NCBI RefSeq assembly: GCF_900105385.1
Contig: NZ_LT629772.1
Span: 124,001-188,000 of the forward strand
Length of the DNA stretch: 64,000 nt
Direction: 5' to 3'
Source: Microlunatus soli
Lineage (GTDB): Bacteria; Actinomycetota; Actinomycetes; Propionibacteriales; Propionibacteriaceae
Under the pieces are notes generated by a model, which saw only the letters and a list, made by a program, of their open reading frames with translations, had not been told where the DNA came from and did not search any database. The translations under genes were made by a program, and so were the position numbers. Positions 61,406 to 64,000 of this stretch are shown here, one piece after another; position 1 is the first letter of the stretch, and every line of letters starts with the position of its first letter.

Positions 61406-62275
61406 ATGCTTCAGACCGCCAGTGCTGCCTCGGCCCTCGGTTACGTGTTCGGTGCCTTCGGCGCCGAAGCCGTGCCCGGACCGAGTCTGATCGAACTGTT
61501 GGCGGAGCTCGGCGTCGCCGAGCCGGCGGCGCGGACGATGCTCTCCCGGCTCACGCGGAGCGAGCAGCTGACGGTTCGGCGGTACGGCCGCGTCGCGGTG
61601 TATCGGCTGGCCGGCGCGTTTCGCGATCGATTCCACAGGTTCCGCCACGGTGATCGCCCGGTCGCGTGGTCCGGAGCGTTCCAGATGATCATGTACGACA
61701 TCGCCGAGTCGCAGCGGCGGGACCGGGACGCACTGCGGGATCGAGCGGCCGCCTCCGGATTCGCCGCGGCTCGTCCCGGCGTACTGATCGGCTTCGACGA
61801 CCCGGCGGAATGGTCCGCGGAGTGGGTCGACCGTGATGATCTGTTCGTCCGGGTCGGGGAGCTGCGGTGCACCGTCGACGTCGCCGGTGAACTCGCCGAA
61901 CGCGCCTGGAAGCTTGCCGAATCCGCGGCGCCGTTACGCCGCTACCTCCAACGGTTGGAGCGGATCCGGAGCCGCGAGGCCAGTCGACCGGCAACGGCAC
62001 CGGAGGCGTTCCGACTACTGAACGACGTGATGCGCGACTACGGCGAGTTGTACGCCGACACGCCGTCGCTGCCGATCGAGATCACTCCGCCGGATTGGCC
62101 GGGACGTGACGTCCCGGCCGCCCTCAGTGCGACGTCGTCGCTGCTCGGTCCGCGGGTCCGCGAGCATGCGCTGGCCAACGCCGACCGCCGTGGCCTGCGG
62201 CACTTGGTCGAACCGCTCGGCACCACCGGACACGACGATCTCGCGCGACTTCCCCCAGGCCGCCCCGCCCGCTGA
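61406..62275 (+). CDS. PaaX family transcriptional regulator
   Basis: A 289-residue regulator. An N-terminal helix-turn-helix (SLIELLAELGVAEPAARTMLSRLTRSEQLTVRRYGRVAVYRLA) precedes the PaaX central and C-terminal domains (WSGAFQMIMYDIAESQRRDRDALRDRAAASGFAAARPGVLIG and SLPIEITPPDWPG). PaaX proteins repress aromatic-acid catabolic genes in response to acyl-CoA thioesters. Here the likely target is the divergent VC0807-family operon. ATG 61406 follows AGAAGGG. Confidence 0.85.
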   Translation: MLQTASAASALGYVFGAFGAEAVPGPSLIELLAELGVAEPAARTMLSRLTRSEQLTVRRYGRVAVYRLAGAFRDRFHRFRHGDRPVAWSGAFQMIMYDIAESQRRDRDALRDRAAASGFAAARPGVLIGFDDPAEWSAEWVDRDDLFVRVGELRCTVDVAGELAERAWKLAESAAPLRRYLQRLERIRSREASRPATAPEAFRLLNDVMRDYGELYADTPSLPIEITPPDWPGRDVPAALSATSSLLGPRVREHALANADRRGLRHLVEPLGTTGHDDLARLPPGRPAR

Positions 62276-62367
62276 CAGCGCGGCAAGCTGAGCCGTCCTC
62301 ACTCCGCATCACGTGGCTACATCAGTTTCTCCGACTGCCGACCGCGGCCGTCGCAGCCGAGGAAGAA

Positions 62368-63900
62368 ATGTCGGTGGGTCGTTCTAGTGTGTTGGACATG
62401 ACCAACGGGACGTTCACTGCCGGCGCGGCGGGTGATGCTGCGCCCGAGCGTTCGACCGTCCCGGACTCGTTCGCTCTTGGTCTTCTGGACGGCCCGTCGG
62501 AAGATCATCCGTGTTGGGACGAGGGATCACGATGGGAACTCGAGCTACCCGACGATCCCGGTGATCTGGTCCACACCATCGCCCCACCGCTGACCGGTGT
62601 GCGGCAGGCAGTCGACCGGATCACATCAACGCAGATGTGGCAGTTGTCCGATACCGAGCTGCTGGAACGACTGGACCAGCTCGGTGGGGTCGCTGACCGG
62701 CTCCGCGGCGAACAATTGCGCGTGATCGCCGAAACCCAGCGCCGCCGGATCTGTGAAGACCAACAAGGCTGGACCGTCGCCGACCGGATCACCGACACCA
62801 ACCGACTCCGCCCCCGCCAAGGCCGGGCCCTGGTCCGGCTGGCCGAACAACTGGAACGGTTCCCATTGATCGCCGCCGCCATCGACTCGGCAGACCTGAC
62901 GGTAGAACAAGCCACCGCGATCTGCACCAGTCTGAAGAACCTCCCCGCTACCGCCGACCCGGTCGAGGTCGAAGGGTTACAGGTCGAGTTGATCATCCGC
63001 GCCGCCGAATTCCCCGCCGATGCGTTGCGCCGGCTGACGAACCGTCTGATCGAACAGCTCGAACCCGACACCGTGGACGAACGACTCGACGCCCAGTTGG
63101 AGGCCGAGGAACGCCGGGCCCGACGCGACCGGTATTTGACCTGGCGGCATGGTGCACACGGATCGATCAATTTCCACGGCCGATTGCCCGCGGTTGCCGG
63201 GGAAGCGTTCATCGGTCAGCTCGATGCCTACGAGAAACAGGCCCTAGCCAAAGGCCTTGATCACCGGATCGACCCGGACACCGAGGTTCCGACGTTGGCG
63301 CAACGCCGCGCCGACGCTCTGGCTGCGATGATCGATGATCTGGCCCGTCGCCAGCTCGCTCCGTCGGTGCATGGTGATCGGCCCCGGGTGGTGATCGTGA
63401 TCGATTACGAGCACTTGTTGGCCGGACTCCGATCCGGTGGAATGATCCTCGGGTCGGAGGAGACCGTCACCCCTGGGGAGGCCCGCCGGCTGGCCTGCGG
63501 CGCGGACCTGCTGCCGGCCGTGTTCGGTGGCCCGTCGACCGTCCTGGATCTCGGTCGAAGAGTGCGGTTGTTCACCGGCGCGCTGCGGCAAGCGTTGACC
63601 CTGCGCGACGGTGGCTGTGTCTTCCCCGGCTGCGATGTGCCACCGATCCGGTGCGAGGGACATCATCTGACACCTTGGTGGGCCGGTAGTGAAACCAACC
63701 TGTCAAACGGGGTCCTGTTGTGCACCCACCATCATCATCTGGTCGAACCCGACCCCACCGCACCGCCGGGCAGTCGCTGGACCATCCGCCTGGACCACCG
63801 AGGGTTACCTGAGGTGATCCCACCGATCCGGATCGACCCCCGCCAGCGACCCCGGCAACATGTCCGCTTCACCGAACGATCCATGCGCCAACGACGCTGA
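62368..63900 (+). CDS. HNH endonuclease domain protein with DUF222 (13E12 family)
   Basis: A 510-residue protein. DUF222 region (about 80-370, with QVELIIRAAEFPADALRRLTNRLIEQL and PTLAQRRADALAAMIDDLARRQ), then an HNH nuclease motif at the C-terminus: CVFPGCDVPPIRCEGHHLTPWWAGSETNLSNGVLLCTHHHHLV. This multi-copy actinobacterial family is often found near repeats and mobile regions; its function is unknown. ATG 62368 follows GAGGAAG; ATG 62398 is possible. Confidence 0.9.
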   Translation: MSVGRSSVLDMTNGTFTAGAAGDAAPERSTVPDSFALGLLDGPSEDHPCWDEGSRWELELPDDPGDLVHTIAPPLTGVRQAVDRITSTQMWQLSDTELLERLDQLGGVADRLRGEQLRVIAETQRRRICEDQQGWTVADRITDTNRLRPRQGRALVRLAEQLERFPLIAAAIDSADLTVEQATAICTSLKNLPATADPVEVEGLQVELIIRAAEFPADALRRLTNRLIEQLEPDTVDERLDAQLEAEERRARRDRYLTWRHGAHGSINFHGRLPAVAGEAFIGQLDAYEKQALAKGLDHRIDPDTEVPTLAQRRADALAAMIDDLARRQLAPSVHGDRPRVVIVIDYEHLLAGLRSGGMILGSEETVTPGEARRLACGADLLPAVFGGPSTVLDLGRRVRLFTGALRQALTLRDGGCVFPGCDVPPIRCEGHHLTPWWAGSETNLSNGVLLCTHHHHLVEPDPTAPPGSRWTIRLDHRGLPEVIPPIRIDPRQRPRQHVRFTERSMRQRR

Positions 63901-63953
63901 ACCGCTGACTCGTCGCAAGAGCAGATCGCACCGCAGACGACCGCTGGAAGACC

Positions 63954-63983
63954 GGGCGCGTCGCCATCCGGACGCGCCCTTCA
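63954..63983 (+). terminator. Terminator after the HNH gene
   Basis: GGGCGCGTC (63954-63962) and GACGCGCCC (63971-63979) form a perfect 9-bp stem with an 8-base loop, followed by TT. It lies 53 bases after the stop. Confidence 0.65.
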
Positions 63984-64000
63984 CACGACGTCTCAGGGGA

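Overview
The window comes from a high-GC actinobacterium, most likely a Microlunatus-like member of the Propionibacteriaceae. The basis is its G/C-ending codons, a WhiB1 ortholog, a mycothiol-type SigR/RsrA pair, a PdtaS-type sensor kinase, a bL37-like micro-protein and an HNH/DUF222 (13E12-type) protein. No rRNA, tRNA, CRISPR array, prophage or complete insertion sequence was seen. The left end cuts into an S9 peptidase gene.

Layout. 0-5.7 kb: partial oligopeptidase B, two decayed genes, a GNAT, a metal-type MerR with YnfA, and a DinB protein. 5.7-9.9 kb: an operon of GntR regulator, PfkB kinase, ADP-ribosylglycohydrolase and GPH symporter, with a perfect operator palindrome. 9.9-15 kb: flavin monooxygenase/TetR pair, a group-2 sigma factor behind a SigR-type promoter, a 32-residue ORF with a strong terminator, AraC regulator and DUF4242 protein. 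15-21.4 kb: sodium/solute symporter, L-fuconate dehydratase, an MDR oxidoreductase and galactokinase. 21.5-31.3 kb: an amino-acid ABC importer overlapping a GNAT, followed by an NSAR-type racemase, a permease, an N-acyl-D-amino-acid deacylase, a GntR regulator and a TauE/DUF1634 pair. This is the best candidate for an undescribed pathway.

31-55 kb holds a conserved actinobacterial core (whiB1, pdtaS, bL37, rsrA, sigR, SRAP gene, aroA, rsgA, hisN). It is interrupted by accessory genes: a monocarboxylate-type symporter, a sugar ABC transporter with APH(6)-like kinase, and a hydroxyacid dehydrogenase/MFS/LarA-like operon with a GlxA-type regulator. 55-64 kb: MHS transporter with D-galactonate dehydratase, a secreted sialidase-like protein, a VC0807-family membrane protein, a PaaX regulator and an HNH/DUF222 protein.

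The unifying theme is import and catabolism of sugars, sugar acids, 2-hydroxy acids and (N-acyl) amino acids, mostly in small translationally coupled operons with palindromes next to their regulator genes. Two SigR-type promoters suggest a SigR-to-SigB thiol-stress cascade inside the window. A dispersed repeat with core CCCTTCGACAGGCTCAGGG is scattered through intergenic regions and once lies in frame inside a gene. Motifs were read by eye; family assignments rest on motif recognition, not on database searches.
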